From Xanthomonas bonasiae (GTDB lineage: Bacteria > Pseudomonadota > Gammaproteobacteria > Xanthomonadales > Xanthomonadaceae), in assembly GCF_017163705.1 (NCBI RefSeq), contig NZ_JAFIWB010000018.1, positions 43,447-107,446 of the forward strand: 64,000 nt of DNA, given 5' to 3'. The position numbers were made by a program, and so were the translations under genes. The notes beneath the pieces are model-generated. The model saw nothing but the letters and a program-made list of their open reading frames with translations. It had not been told where the DNA came from and searched no databases. Positions 33,868 to 43,539 of this stretch are shown here, piece after piece (the first letter of the stretch is position 1; each line of letters opens with the position of its first letter).

Positions 33868-35277
33868 TCATCGGGTCGGCGCAGCAGTTGCCGTCGCGGG
33901 CGGCATCGCGGCTGGCGCCGGCTCCGTGGCGCCGTAGACCCATTCGGCGAAGATGGCCGACAGGTCCTGGCCGCTGGCGCGCTCCATCGCGGCCTGGAAA
34001 TCGCGGCTGGTGACGGTCTTTCCCGCATGGCCGCGGGTGAATCCACGGATGCCGTTCCAGAAGGCCTGTTCGCCCAGGCGCTCGCGCAAATGTGCGAGGA
34101 ACAGCGCACCCTTGCTGTATTGGACCGCGCGGCGCATGCCGAGGGAGGGATAGCTGCCCGACCAGGCGAGCGGCTTGTCGAATCCCGCGGCGCGGGCGCG
34201 CTCGAGCCGACGCTGCGCCTGTTCCAGCTCCTGCCGGTAGGCGTCAGCTCCGACCGCCTGTTCCTTCCAGGCTGCGGTCATGAAGGTGGTGATCCCTTCG
34301 TTCAACCAGAAGTCCTGCCACGACGCGCAGGTGACCAGATTTCCCCACCACTGGTGGGCCATCTCGTGGGCCACGATCCACGCCTCTGACGGTGCCTGGT
34401 TGTCCTCCTCCAGTGCCTCCTGGCCGATCAGTGAAAACGTCGCGGCTTCCTGTGCTTCCTGTCCCGGCACTCGCAATTGGGTGTAGCGCCGGTCGGGCAG
34501 TGCGATGCCGGCCTTGTCGGCCAGGAAGCGTGCGATGCCCGGCGCCTGTGCGAACGCCGCCGCCAGGTCGGTCCCTTGCCCGGTGGCGTCCATGTACACC
34601 AGCTCGCCCACGTCGGTCTTGACCGTGGCCTTGGCGAAGGTTCCCGCGGCGAAGCCGAACAGGTAGGCCGAGTAGGGCCGTGTGGAGCGCCAGCGATGCA
34701 GGACCAAGTCGTCGCGGCGTGCACGCAGCGGTAACGCCTTGCCGACGCCCAGCGAGGACGCGCCTGCCGGCAGCAGCAGGTCGAGCGCGAATTCGGCCTT
34801 GTCGCCGGGCGCGTCCTGCAGGCAGACCATCCAGTCGCAGGCGAAATAGCTGCTGTAGATGCCATCGCCGGCGCGGATCAGGCCGCGCGCCGGCACGCCT
34901 TCCAGCGCGAAGCGGAGCGTGGCGGTCGCGCCCTTCTGTAGCGGCACGGGCAGGTCGAAGACAATGCCGTCGGCGCGCCTGACCACCGTCACCGCGCGCC
35001 CGTTCAGCGTCGCTGCGTGCAGCTGCAACGCGTTGGGCGAGAACACCAGCTGCGACACCCGCTGCGTGCCGCGCAGGGTGATGCTCTGTGTCCCGGCGAC
35101 GGCGGTGGTGACCAGATCGGGATGCAGGGTCACCGCGTAGCGTTCGACCTCGAAACCCGTCCCCGGCGCCGGCGCCATTGGCGGCTCCGCCGCGCCCGCG
35201 GCAGCCGATGCGGCGGCCAGGGCAACCAACGCTGCGCGTGCGTACCGGTTCGCCGATCGGCGTGGGGGTCGTGTCAT
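33868..35277 (-). CDS. M1 family metallopeptidase, exported
   Basis: 469 residues, shorter than classical aminopeptidase N because the C-terminal HEAT-like domain is missing. A signal peptide precedes an N-terminal beta domain ([12 protein letters not shown]). The catalytic domain has the zinc site [15 protein letters not shown] (His304, Glu305, His308) and the distal ligand in [10 protein letters not shown] (Glu327). The substrate-binding GAMEN motif is replaced by [13 protein letters not shown], so N-terminal recognition may be altered. It is coupled to the upstream esterase gene by an ATGA overlap (35274-35277). Likely periplasmic. Confidence 0.87.
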   Translation of the reverse strand: MTRPPRRSANRYARAALVALAAASAAAGAAEPPMAPAPGTGFEVERYAVTLHPDLVTTAVAGTQSITLRGTQRVSQLVFSPNALQLHAATLNGRAVTVVRRADGIVFDLPVPLQKGATATLRFALEGVPARGLIRAGDGIYSSYFACDWMVCLQDAPGDKAEFALDLLLPAGASSLGVGKALPLRARRDDLVLHRWRSTRPYSAYLFGFAAGTFAKATVKTDVGELVYMDATGQGTDLAAAFAQAPGIARFLADKAGIALPDRRYTQLRVPGQEAQEAATFSLIGQEALEEDNQAPSEAWIVAHEMAHQWWGNLVTCASWQDFWLNEGITTFMTAAWKEQAVGADAYRQELEQAQRRLERARAAGFDKPLAWSGSYPSLGMRRAVQYSKGALFLAHLRERLGEQAFWNGIRGFTRGHAGKTVTSRDFQAAMERASGQDLSAIFAEWVYGATEPAPAAMPPATATAAPTR

Positions 35278-36278
35278 CGGGGTTCCTTGGTGCCCAGCAG
35301 GTATTTCAATCCATGGGTGAGCCCGCGCGGCGCCACGCTCAGGTGGTCTTCGTCGTTGAGCACGTCCAACTGCAGCTGCAACGACGGATAGCCCCGCGCT
35401 CGCAGCGTCCGCGTCATCTCCTGCGCATCCGACACCATGTCGTAGTTCTGTCCATAACGCCGCTGCTCGTATTCGCCGACGTACATGTAGACCTGCGCCG
35501 GCAAGTCCTTGTGGCTGGCGGCGAAGGCCTTTTCCTGGGCCTGCATGGCGTGCTCGCCGTACCAGTAGGACGGGCTGCCGAGGATGTAGCCGGAGAACAT
35601 CTCCGGCGCGGTCAGCAGGATCTGCGCGCCGAGCAGGCCGCCGTAGGAGTGGCCGAGGAACAGGCGCCGGTGTTCGTCGGTGCGATAGCGCTGCGCCACG
35701 AACGGCAACGCCTGGTCGCGCAGATAGGCGATGTAGGCGTCCGCCTTGCCATGCGTTGCGTTCGGCGCTGCGTTCGCTCCGCCTTCCGGCGTGGGCGTGT
35801 AGTCGCGTCGTCGGCTGGGCATGGGCTCGTCGCCGATCGCGTAGGAAAGGCCGACCAGAATGAAATCGTCGATGGCCGGCCCTTCGCCGTTCAAGCGCCG
35901 TGCGATCTGCCGGACCAGAGGAAAGGAGTAGTCGGCGTCGGTAACGTAGAGCACCGGATAGCGGCGGCTGGGGTCGTCGGAATAGGAGCGCGGCAGCGCG
36001 ACGAATACTTGATAGTCGCGGCCTGAAATTGGATCGGGCACGTTCCAGACCTGGCTGTCCGCGATTTCGTAAGGCTTTCCTTCGCCGCGTTGCGCGCCGG
36101 CGACCGACGCCATGGTGCGCGCGGCCGGCGTTTGTTTCGCCGCGTGTTGCGCGGACGTCGGCGCCGGTGCCTGCGACGTATCGGTACAGGCGACCAGAAG
36201 CACTGCAAGCAATCCCACCGACAACGATTTGCTCAATCTCGATCTCCTGGCCGCATTGGCTCGATTGGTCCAACGCAT
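35274..36278 (-). CDS. Alpha/beta hydrolase lipoprotein, esterase-D/IroE-like
   Basis: 334 residues with a lipobox LLVAC (Cys31). The core resembles trilactone hydrolases and esterase [37 protein letters not shown], then [19 protein letters not shown], which contains the nucleophile in GHSYGG, and [10 protein letters not shown]. The catalytic His is probably in [10 protein letters not shown]. Relatives hydrolyse ferric enterobactin-type siderophores or simple esters. No siderophore cluster is next to it, so the substrate is open. It is the first gene of a two-gene operon with the M1 peptidase. Confidence 0.82.
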   Translation of the reverse strand: MRWTNRANAARRSRLSKSLSVGLLAVLLVACTDTSQAPAPTSAQHAAKQTPAARTMASVAGAQRGEGKPYEIADSQVWNVPDPISGRDYQVFVALPRSYSDDPSRRYPVLYVTDADYSFPLVRQIARRLNGEGPAIDDFILVGLSYAIGDEPMPSRRRDYTPTPEGGANAAPNATHGKADAYIAYLRDQALPFVAQRYRTDEHRRLFLGHSYGGLLGAQILLTAPEMFSGYILGSPSYWYGEHAMQAQEKAFAASHKDLPAQVYMYVGEYEQRRYGQNYDMVSDAQEMTRTLRARGYPSLQLQLDVLNDEDHLSVAPRGLTHGLKYLLGTKEPR

Positions 36279-36455
36279 GGACAGGGCCGGATCATGCCAT
36301 GCCGCAACGCTGCTCCGTTGTTTTTGATCAAGGAGCTAGGCAAGCCGCCGACGACGCGGAAGCTGTGTCAGCGATCGGCGCTGGTGCGCGCGCGTTGTGG
36401 GCATGGAAGCGGCCGCAGCCGCTAGACTTGCGTTCTCCGGGATCTGGTGAGGCCG

Positions 36456-37421
36456 ATGAACCGCTACCGCTTCGTGTTGCTGGCCTTGCTGGCCGTATTC
36501 GGCGTCGCGCAGGCGCAAGACGATCGCCGTATCGCAGTGACCATCGACGATCTGCCGTGGCAGCGCATGGGCAAGACGCCGGCCGCGCAGGTGCCGGCGT
36601 TTCACGCGCAGCTGATGGCGTCGTTGAAGCAGGCGAACGTGCCGATCGTCGGCTTCGTCAACGAGGACAAGCTCGAACAGGACGGCCAGCTGCAACCGCA
36701 GCGGGTGGCGATGCTGCGCGATTGGCTGGATGCGGGCTACGAACTGGGCAATCACACCTACGGCCACGTGAATCTGCACGAGGTGGGGTTGCCGGCCTAC
36801 GAGGACGCGATCGTACGCGGCGAGCGCACGCTGCGACCGCTGCTGGCCGAGTACGGGCAGCCGCTGCGCTGGTTCCGCCATCCTTACCTGGCGACCGGCC
36901 GCAGCGATGCCGATCGCGAGGCGGTGGTCGCCTTCGTCGCCGCGCGCGGCTACCGCATCGCGCCGGTCACCGTGGACAACGGCGATTGGGTGTGGGCCTT
37001 CGCCTATGCGCGGGTGCTGGAGACCGAGCCGGATGGTGCGGCGCGCGAGGCCACGCTGCTGCGGCTGCGCAAGGGCTACGTGCCGTACATGCTCAACAAG
37101 CTGGATTATTTCGAGGCGCAATCGCAGCGCTTGTTCGGCCACCGCATCGCGCAGGTATGGCTGATGCATGCCAACGAGTTGAACGCGGTCGCGTTCCCGG
37201 AGCTGATCGCCGCCACGCGCCGCCGCGGCTATGCGTTCGTTACCCTGGACGAAGCGCTGCGCGACCCGGCCTACCGGCACGCGGAGGGCTATACCGGCGG
37301 CGGTGGCATCAGCTGGTTGCACCGTTGGGCCATGGCCGAGCACAAGCCCAAGGACTTCTATGCCGGCGAGCCGGCGGTGCCGGGTTGGGTGTTCGCGCTG
37401 GCCGGGATCGATTCGGAATAG
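36456..37421 (+). CDS. Polysaccharide deacetylase family protein (NodB homology)
   Basis: 321 residues with a signal peptide (MNRYRFVLLALLAVFGVAQA). NodB motifs are present: VTIDDLP (motif 1 with the metal Asp), ELGNHTYGHVNLH (motif 2, His-x-x-x-His type) and LRWFRHPYLATG (motif 3, Arg/Pro). It should remove N- or O-acetyl groups from a cell-wall or extracellular glycan, with a divalent metal. GTGAGG at 36447-36452 serves as ribosome site for the ATG at 36456. Confidence 0.9.
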   Translation: MNRYRFVLLALLAVFGVAQAQDDRRIAVTIDDLPWQRMGKTPAAQVPAFHAQLMASLKQANVPIVGFVNEDKLEQDGQLQPQRVAMLRDWLDAGYELGNHTYGHVNLHEVGLPAYEDAIVRGERTLRPLLAEYGQPLRWFRHPYLATGRSDADREAVVAFVAARGYRIAPVTVDNGDWVWAFAYARVLETEPDGAAREATLLRLRKGYVPYMLNKLDYFEAQSQRLFGHRIAQVWLMHANELNAVAFPELIAATRRRGYAFVTLDEALRDPAYRHAEGYTGGGGISWLHRWAMAEHKPKDFYAGEPAVPGWVFALAGIDSE

Positions 37422-37514
37422 GGCAGTCGGGTCGGGTCTGCCTGGGCGCGCGTGCAGCGTTCACTTTCCCGCGAGCCGCCGTGCTTCACGCTGCCCACTT
37501 CGCGCTTCCCGCCA

Positions 37515-37736
37515 ATGCCCATGCCCACCTCCAAAACACCGCCCTGGAAGAAACCCAAGCCGCGCGGCCAGCGTTCGCAACCGCTGTCGCCTGCGCAGAA
37601 GGCCGCGGCGCAGCAGCGCGCGGAGGAGAACGGCCGTCCGTATCCGAACCTGATCGACAACATGTGGGCGGTGCGTCTGCCGCGCGGCGAAATCGCGGCA
37701 GATGAGGCTGTTGTGGACGATGCCGTGGAGGAATAG
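37515..37736 (+). CDS. Small conserved basic protein, 73 residues
   Basis: Begins MPMPTSKTPPWKKPKPRGQR (or from the second ATG at 37521), continues LSPAQKAAAQQRAEENGRPY and PNLIDNMWAVRLPRG and ends in an acidic tail. The charged, Pro-rich start and the conserved-looking PYPNLIDNMWAV segment suggest a real small gene. No family or function was recognised. It lies 93 bp after the deacetylase gene on the same strand. No strong ribosome site is seen. Confidence 0.6.
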   Translation: MPMPTSKTPPWKKPKPRGQRSQPLSPAQKAAAQQRAEENGRPYPNLIDNMWAVRLPRGEIAADEAVVDDAVEE

Positions 37737-37850
37737 GCGTCGAGCTGGGCATGCGGTTGCAGGGTGTGGGGCGAGGCGCGGTGTGGGACTTCGTGGCAGT
37801 GCCGTTCGCTCCTGGGCCATCGCGCGCGACAGGCATTGCCGGTAACGCGC

Positions 37851-37873
37851 GTCGCGACTGAAGTCGCTCCCAC
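37851..37873. repeat. REP-like palindrome
   Basis: Single copy in the inverted orientation (GTCGCGACTGAAG then TCGCTCCCAC) between the convergent small basic-protein and amidase genes. Confidence 0.85.
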
Positions 37874-37912
37874 CACGATGGTGCTGGCGGTAGCTGCGTA
37901 GGCGAACGCGCT

Positions 37913-39217
37913 TCAGTGCGCCGGCGCCTCCAGCGTGCGCAACACCGTCTTGTCGATGCTGGCGGCTACGCCGATGCTGCGCCCGGCGAGATTGGCCACC
38001 CGGTACTGCACCGCCACGCCCAGCACCTGGGTGGCCTGCGCCAGCGACAGGCCGTAGTCCTGCTGCAGCCACTGCAGCATGCCGGAGGTGGCCACGCGCA
38101 GCGCGTCGTCGCTGGAGCCGGCCTGGCCCAGGGTCATGATCTGCTCGGGCGATTCGACCCGCGGCATCGCGATCGCGCGGTGTTTGATCAGTTCTACCCG
38201 CAGTTCCACGTCCAGCGACGTTTCCAGCGCCCACTGCGTGGTCTCACCATCGCCCTGCAGTGCGTGGCCGTCGCCGAGATAGAGCAACGCGCCGGGCTGT
38301 TGCACCGGCAGATACACGGTATTGCCTTGGATCACGGCATTGAAATCCATGTTGCCGCCGCTGGCGCCGGTATCGCCGGTGGACAGGGCGGCGCTGCCGA
38401 AGCCGGGCGCCAGCGCCAGGCCGCCGAGCATCGGTCGCAGCGGGATCGCGAAGTGCTGCATCGGCCCTTCGCCGTCGACGGGGCGCGCAAGTGCCGCATC
38501 GCGGTCCAGGCGCCAGCGCACGTGCTTGCCGAGTGCGGCGGCCTGCGCGGCCACCCGCGGGGTCTGCAGGCGCCCGACCAGGCCGTCGAGGCTGTCGGCG
38601 GAGTCACGGTTAAGCCGCAGCGAGACCACGTGGATGGCGAGCGTATCGCCCGCCTCGGCGCCGACGACGAAGAACGGCCCGACCTGCGGATTGCCGAACA
38701 ACGCGCGGGTGACGCCGCCTGCATCCACGCCGCCGGAATCCAGCGTCTGCGTGCGCAGCGTGTCGCCCGGCCAGAGCACCAGCACCGGCGGGCGATCGGC
38801 ACTGAAGGTATTGGCGTAGTCGCTGGGCACGAAGTCGTGCGTGCGCGGTGCGGCGGTGTCGCGGGCCGGCACGCGCCAGGCGTCGAACGCATGGAAGGCG
38901 CGCACGTCGGCGGCATTGGGATCGGGCTGGTCGCTGCGACCGCGCATGCGTTCGCCCTCCACGCGGCCGTCGAAGCGGTAGACGCTGCCATCGGCGGAGG
39001 TGGCCACGAAGGCGAGCGCATCGCCATGGCGGGTGCCGCGAACCGGAGCGTTGTCGAGCCGGCCCTGCAGCTGCGTGCCGGCCGCGTCCAGCTCGAGCGT
39101 CTGATAGCTGCGGTTGCCCCACAGATCCGTGGCCACGATCCATTGTTCGCCGCCCCATGCCGGCGCGGAGGCGATCAATGCCAGCGCGGGTATCCACTGC
39201 ATTCTTCGCCACTGCAT
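37913..39217 (-). CDS. Acetamidase/formamidase family protein, exported
   Basis: 434 residues with a signal peptide (MQWIPALALIASAPAWG). An extra N-terminal domain of ~110 residues (EQWIVATDLWGNRSYQTLEL) precedes the FmdA/AmdA-like core: PPVLVLWPGDTLRTQTLDSG, GPFFVVGAEAGDTLAIHVVS, TGASGGNMDFNAVIQGNTVY, LYLGDGHALQGDGET. The family hydrolyses short amides such as formamide, and also cyclic signals in some members. Periplasmic export and the N-terminal addition make the substrate uncertain. The start could also be the ATG 15 bases downstream. Confidence 0.85.
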   Translation of the reverse strand: MQWRRMQWIPALALIASAPAWGGEQWIVATDLWGNRSYQTLELDAAGTQLQGRLDNAPVRGTRHGDALAFVATSADGSVYRFDGRVEGERMRGRSDQPDPNAADVRAFHAFDAWRVPARDTAAPRTHDFVPSDYANTFSADRPPVLVLWPGDTLRTQTLDSGGVDAGGVTRALFGNPQVGPFFVVGAEAGDTLAIHVVSLRLNRDSADSLDGLVGRLQTPRVAAQAAALGKHVRWRLDRDAALARPVDGEGPMQHFAIPLRPMLGGLALAPGFGSAALSTGDTGASGGNMDFNAVIQGNTVYLPVQQPGALLYLGDGHALQGDGETTQWALETSLDVELRVELIKHRAIAMPRVESPEQIMTLGQAGSSDDALRVATSGMLQWLQQDYGLSLAQATQVLGVAVQYRVANLAGRSIGVAASIDKTVLRTLEAPAH

Positions 39218-39462
39218 CGCCGTTCACCCTGCGTAGTCGTATTTGACTACAAGTGTAGTCACTGGCGATCGGGTCGGAAATGCCGGAAGTCATGCCGGAA
39301 TCGACGCGGATGTCGTCGATTGCATCCTGGTGCGAGCGCGCCAGCCTCGGGGCTTTGATGAATGTCGCCGCACCAGGCCGCGCAGCCGCCCTTGGCGCCG
39401 GCGCGTCCGTGCCCATGCTGTGCCTGCCGGCATCGAGCCGGTCACCTCTTCCAGGTATTGGT

Positions 39463-40086
39463 ATGACTCCGCAAGAACAACAGCTACTCGAAGATTTCCT
39501 GGCCCGCGTGCGCAGCGCCAGCGGCGTGGCGATGGATCCGCAGGCGGACGCGTTGATCCGCGAGCGCCTGGCCGGCCAGCCCGATGCCGCCTATCTGCTG
39601 GTGCAGCGGGCATTGCTGCTCGAACACGCGCTGGAGAACGCCAAGGCGCAGATCGCGCAGCTGCAGCAGGCCGCGCCGCCACCGCCGCCGGCTGCGAGTT
39701 TCCTGGGCCAGGGCTTCAATGCGGGGCCGCCGCCGTTGCCGCCCGCGCCCGCACCGCAGGCCGCACCGGGCTGGCGCGAGCGCTTGTTCGGCGGCGGCGC
39801 CAGCGTGCCGGACCAGGCGCCGGTCGCGGCGCCGGCCGCGCGCGGTCCCAGTTTTCTCGGCACCGCCGCCACCACGGCCGCAGGCGTGGCCGGCGGCATG
39901 TTGCTGTTCGAGGGCGTGGAGAGCCTGCTTGGCAGTCACCATGGCGGTTTCCTGGGCGGTGGGTCGTCGCAGCCCACCGTGGTCGAGAACGTCACCAACA
40001 ACTACTACGACGATGCGCCGCTGCAGGACGCCGACCAGGACTTTTCGGACGATGGCAGCCTGGGGGGCGACGACAACTGGACCTAG
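39463..40086 (+). CDS. DUF2076 family protein
   Basis: 207 residues. Starts MTPQEQQLLEDFLARVRSAS, continues DALIRERLAGQPDAAYLLVQ and ALENAKAQIAQLQQA, then a Pro-rich linker (APPPPPAASFLGQGF), a Gly/Ala-rich probable membrane-associated stretch (TAATTAAGVAGGMLLFEGVE) and an acidic Asp/Asn tail. This is the DUF2076 layout found in periplasmic ligand-binding sensor-like proteins. Function is unknown. The upstream frame to 39280 has no supporting start signal. A strong hairpin follows the stop. Confidence 0.85.
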   Translation: MTPQEQQLLEDFLARVRSASGVAMDPQADALIRERLAGQPDAAYLLVQRALLLEHALENAKAQIAQLQQAAPPPPPAASFLGQGFNAGPPPLPPAPAPQAAPGWRERLFGGGASVPDQAPVAAPAARGPSFLGTAATTAAGVAGGMLLFEGVESLLGSHHGGFLGGGSSQPTVVENVTNNYYDDAPLQDADQDFSDDGSLGGDDNWT

Positions 40087-40099
40087 GGATCTTGGCATT

Positions 40100-40137
40100 C
40101 CCGCTCGGCAGGCCCATCGATGAGGCTGCCGAGCGGG
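40100..40137 (+). terminator. Terminator hairpin after the DUF2076 gene
   Basis: CCCGCTCGGCAG (40100-40111) is perfectly complementary to CTGCCGAGCGGG (40126-40137), with a 14-base loop. No T-run follows directly. Confidence 0.65.
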
Positions 40138-40492
40138 CCTTGCACGGCCATGGCGCCTGCGAGTTCCGCTCGGGGATAGTCGTGCTCCTTCCCTAAGACG
40201 TGGCTGTCGCATATCCGCACTGCAGTGTCGGCCGGTGGGCGCTGCTTTTTGGTCGGCGCCAGGGTGGGTTTCGCTGCGGCGAACACCACCCTGGCACCAG
40301 CGATCCGTCATGCATCCAGTCTTTATTTATTCAAATTTTCCCCTGTTTGCGTTTGCGCAACGAAAGGAAGTGACTGATGTATAAGTGGATCGGTAGCGGG
40401 CATGGCTTGGCTATCCATTCAATGTTCTATTCAGTCACTCCCATGAGTGACTCCCGCCTCCGCGACTCGACCGCGCTGCCGCTCAGCCAGGG
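40138..40492. other. Intergenic region with one inverted repeat
   Basis: About 350 bp. GCCAGGGTGG (40258-40267) is inverted as CCACCCTGGC (40286-40295), with an 18-base loop. Otherwise it has only an A+T-rich patch at 40315-40380 and no supported gene. Confidence 0.5.
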
Positions 40493-40860
40493 AGCCTCGA
40501 CCGCGACGATGTACGGCGGTTTGGCGTGTACGGCAGGTTCGGCGCGCTGATCGGCAACAACGACATGCCCCTAGGCAATGCGGGCGCCTTGCTTGCCGAT
40601 ACGCGCCCGCTGGCGCTGGCCCCTTCCTACGACATGCTGCCGATGGCGTTGCGTCCTGCGGCGAGCGGCGAAGTGGTCGAGCGCGACTACACGCTGGCCT
40701 TGCCCACACCGGAATACCGCGACGACTGGCGCGCCGCGCGACGATGGCGCTGGAGTTCTGGGAGCGTGTCGTGCAGGCCGCAGCCATTTCTGCAGACTTG
40801 CGCAGTCTGGCGGCGAGCGCATTGGCGCAACTCGCGCGAGCGATGCAGCGCAGCGGCTGA
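40493..40860 (+). pseudogene. HipA-family kinase C-terminal remnant, frameshifted
   Basis: The frame encodes SLDRDDVRRFGVYGRFGALI then GNNDMPLGNAGALL, LALAPSYDMLPMALRP and ERDYTLALPTPEYRDDWRAA. These are the HipA C-terminal signatures GRLIGNTDMHLGN and LAPAYDMLPM. After about 40740 the homologous sequence moves to another frame (ALEFWERVVQAAAISADLRS, ending at 40860). The N-terminal half and the HipB antitoxin gene are absent. The conserved His of NTDMH is Pro here, so even the retained core would be inactive. Confidence 0.75.
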
Positions 40861-40966
40861 CATCGATGTGACGCGGCGCCATTGACGCCTTGGCAACATT
40901 GCGCTCACGTACGCCGGACAGGCCGGCATGGAAGCTTGCGGTTCCTTCCGTTCGTGAGCCACGACC

Positions 40967-41791
40967 ATGACTGCAGCACAATCGCGCGTCCGCCTGCACG
41001 TTGAAGACACCGGCGGGAGCGGTCGGCCCGTGGTGCTGATCCACGGTTGGCCGTTGTCGGTCGCGGCATGGCAGGCGCAGGTTGGACCGTTGCAGGACGC
41101 CGGTTACCGCGTGGTGGCCTACGATCGCCGCGGCTTCGGCCGCTCGGACAAGCCAGCCGACGGCTACGACTACGACACGCTGGCCGACGACCTGGCAGGC
41201 GTGATCGAGGACAAGGACCTGCACGACGCCGTGCTGGTGGGCTTCTCGATGGGCGGTGGCGAGGTCGCGCGCTATGTGGCCAGGCAAGGCAGTGCGCGCC
41301 TGGGCGGGGTGGTGTTCGCTTCCGCGGTACCGCCCTACATGCTCAAGACCGACGACAACCCGGACGGCCCGCTGAGCAAGGACAAGGCAGAGGAAATGAA
41401 ACAGGGACTGAGCGCGTCGCGCGAGACGTTCTTCGACCAGTTCACCCGCCAGTTCTTCAGCGCCAACGGCGCGCTGAAGGTCAGCGAGGCGCAGCGGCAG
41501 GAGGCGATCGCGCTGTGCCAGCAGAGCGACCAGACCGCCGCGCTCGGCTGCATGCAGGCGTTCGGCACCACCGACTTCCGCCGCGACCTGGGCGCGGTCG
41601 ATGTGCCGACCCTGGTGCTGCATGGCGACGCCGATGCGACGGTGCCGTTCGAAGGCTCCGGGCAGCGTACCCATCGCGCCATCGCCGGCAGCACGCTGGT
41701 GGTGTTGCCGGATGCGCCGCATGGCTGCAATGTCAGCCATGCCGACGCGTTCAACGCCGCGTTGTTGGCGTTCCTGGCCGGGCTCGACTGA
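40967..41791 (+). CDS. Alpha/beta hydrolase, non-heme chloroperoxidase/arylesterase-like
   Basis: 274 residues, the usual length. Motifs are VVLIHGWPLSVAAW (oxyanion region), VVAYDRRGFGRSDKP, VLVGFSMGGGEVARYVA (nucleophile Ser in GFSMGG), VLHGDADATVPF (Asp) and DAPHGCNVSHADAFN (His). Members hydrolyse small aryl esters and show cofactor-free perhydrolase activity. The gene is cytoplasmic, without a signal peptide. A convergent terminator separates it from the GH30 gene. Confidence 0.9.
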   Translation: MTAAQSRVRLHVEDTGGSGRPVVLIHGWPLSVAAWQAQVGPLQDAGYRVVAYDRRGFGRSDKPADGYDYDTLADDLAGVIEDKDLHDAVLVGFSMGGGEVARYVARQGSARLGGVVFASAVPPYMLKTDDNPDGPLSKDKAEEMKQGLSASRETFFDQFTRQFFSANGALKVSEAQRQEAIALCQQSDQTAALGCMQAFGTTDFRRDLGAVDVPTLVLHGDADATVPFEGSGQRTHRAIAGSTLVVLPDAPHGCNVSHADAFNAALLAFLAGLD

Positions 41792-41818
41792 GCGTCCGCC
41801 GGCCGAGTGGCAGTGGAT

Positions 41819-41837
41819 GCATCGCCGCTGGCGATGC
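41819..41837. terminator. Hairpin between convergent hydrolase and GH30 genes
   Basis: GCATCGCC (41819-41826) pairs perfectly with GGCGATGC (41830-41837) around GCT, in the 58-bp gap between the two stops. It could terminate either strand. No T-run is present. Confidence 0.6.
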
Positions 41838-41849
41838 GTCGCGGCTGCG

Positions 41850-43067
41850 CTAGTTGCTGATGAACGTCGCCACGCTCTGCGGGTCGACATAGAACGCGGT
41901 CTGGCCGTTGCTGACCTGGTACGCGCCGCCGTAGCCGACGTTGACGCTGGCCGAGGTGCTGTACTTGGTGAAGCTGGCGGCGCTGCCGCTGGGCAGGCTG
42001 ACCTTCAGTTCGCGGTACTGGGTGCCGGTGTTGACCGCGACCAGCACGATCTTGTTGTCGGCGCGCTTGTAGGCGGTGACCGCGACATCGCTGTACGGCG
42101 CGGCGGTCGCGCCGATCCGCTTGGCGCCGGGACGCACGAAGCGCGCGTACTGGGCCATCGCGTAGCCGCGCTTGCTGACCGCGCCGCCTTCGGTGATCAG
42201 GCCGTAGCTGCGGCGGATGTACCACCAGATGTAGGCGCTGTAGTTGGCGGCCATGCTCTTGTGCAGCTCGCTGGCCACGCCGAGCGCGGACGGCCAGGCG
42301 TTACCGTCGGTGTTGTCGGTGTAGTGCTCGGTCATCCACAGCTGCTTGCCCTTGTTGCGCGCCAGCGGATAGTCCTTTGGCTGCACCCCGTACAGATGGC
42401 CGCCGATGATGTCCACGTGCTGGCTGGCACTGCTGTTGAGCAACGCATCGGTCAGGTTGGGATTGAAGTTCAACGACTCGGCAGCGAGCACTTTCAGGTT
42501 GCCGAAGCTGGCGCCCTGGGCGCTGAGGAAGTTGGTGAAGTCGCTGGCGTTCCATTCCGCCGACTCGTAGTCCGGGTGCCAGTCCGGCTCGTTCTGCACG
42601 GACAGCGCGTACAGCGGCGCGCCCTTGCCGGACATGTAGGTGGAGAAGTCCAGCAGGTGCTTGGCGTAGGCGCCGTAGTACTGCGGCAGCAGCTTGCCGC
42701 CGTTGTTGAGGCTGTTGTTGGACTTCATGTACGCCGGCGGCGACCACGGCGTGGCCAGCAACACCGCGCCATGCGAGCGCGCACGCACCGCGGCCGGAAC
42801 CTGCAGGCTCCAGCCCGAGCTGGAGGGGTCGATGCGCATGCGCATGATCGACAGGCCGATCTGGCCGTTGTCGCTGCCGAAGGCCAGATCGACCTGCGCC
42901 GGCGTGAGGTCGGCGATCCAGCCGGCGCCGCTCATGCCGCCGAATCCCTGGATGGTCTGGTAGGTTTCGCTGGGCGTGACGGTGACGTTCTGCGCCAGGG
43001 CGGGCGCGGCGGAAAACGCGGCCGTGGCCATCGCCAGCAGGGTGGCGAGGATCCGTGGTGTTCTCAT
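41850..43067 (-). CDS. xynC: Glycoside hydrolase family 30 glucuronoxylanase (XynC-like, subfamily 8)
   Basis: 405 residues with a signal peptide (MRTPRILATLLAMATAAFSA). It has the TIM barrel with side beta domain. The acid/base Glu160 lies in SVQNEPDWHPDYESAEW, and the nucleophile Glu247 in QLWMTEHYTDNT. IWWYIRRSYGLI retains the Arg-Arg segment that in GH30-8 enzymes contacts the glucuronic acid side chain, so cleavage of methylglucuronoxylan is expected. The C-terminal sandwich is VLVAVNTGTQYRELKV. Secretion is probably through the type II system, fitting a plant-associated life. It is divergent from the GH42 gene. Confidence 0.92.
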   Translation of the reverse strand: MRTPRILATLLAMATAAFSAAPALAQNVTVTPSETYQTIQGFGGMSGAGWIADLTPAQVDLAFGSDNGQIGLSIMRMRIDPSSSGWSLQVPAAVRARSHGAVLLATPWSPPAYMKSNNSLNNGGKLLPQYYGAYAKHLLDFSTYMSGKGAPLYALSVQNEPDWHPDYESAEWNASDFTNFLSAQGASFGNLKVLAAESLNFNPNLTDALLNSSASQHVDIIGGHLYGVQPKDYPLARNKGKQLWMTEHYTDNTDGNAWPSALGVASELHKSMAANYSAYIWWYIRRSYGLITEGGAVSKRGYAMAQYARFVRPGAKRIGATAAPYSDVAVTAYKRADNKIVLVAVNTGTQYRELKVSLPSGSAASFTKYSTSASVNVGYGGAYQVSNGQTAFYVDPQSVATFISN

Positions 43068-43539
43068 GGGTGGCTCCGGGGGAATGGAACAGGGGTTTGT
43101 GGCAGGGCGTGACGCTACGCCGTCGACATGACATAGACAATCGGTGCATGCGCCAACTGCGGCAACTGAGATGCAGCGCGCAGGCAGCCAGGGATCGTTT
43201 CCGCGAAGCGCGTTGCAGGCGCATGGGACAGTCGCGAGGCTGTCTTGGGACACGCGCCCGGCGCAGGCGGATGCGCTGCGTACTGCTTTCGTCAGCGTCT
43301 TGCATGCCCGTCCAGGCGGGTCGTGCGGGCGTCGGCGCACGCTGCCAGGACAGCGCACGCCGCCCAGTACTGCAGCAGGCGACCCTGCGCAGGCAACGGT
43401 GCGATTGCCCGTTTTGTGCACAGTTGCGCACCCAAGTTCGACAAGTTGCACAAGTGGCGTCCCCCGCGTGCGCGCACAATGGGCGGTGGCGACGGCTCGG
43501 GGTTGCTCGCCGCCTTTCCCACTATCGACGAGTTCGCCT
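43068..43539. other. Divergent regulatory interval between GH30 and GH42 genes
   Basis: 472 bp without a supported gene. The part near the GH42 start has recurring GTGCAC/GCGCAC/TTGCACAA words (about 43420-43480), including TTTTGTGCACAGTTGCGCAC, which look like half-sites for a regulator. No REP palindrome or terminator is present. Confidence 0.45.
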
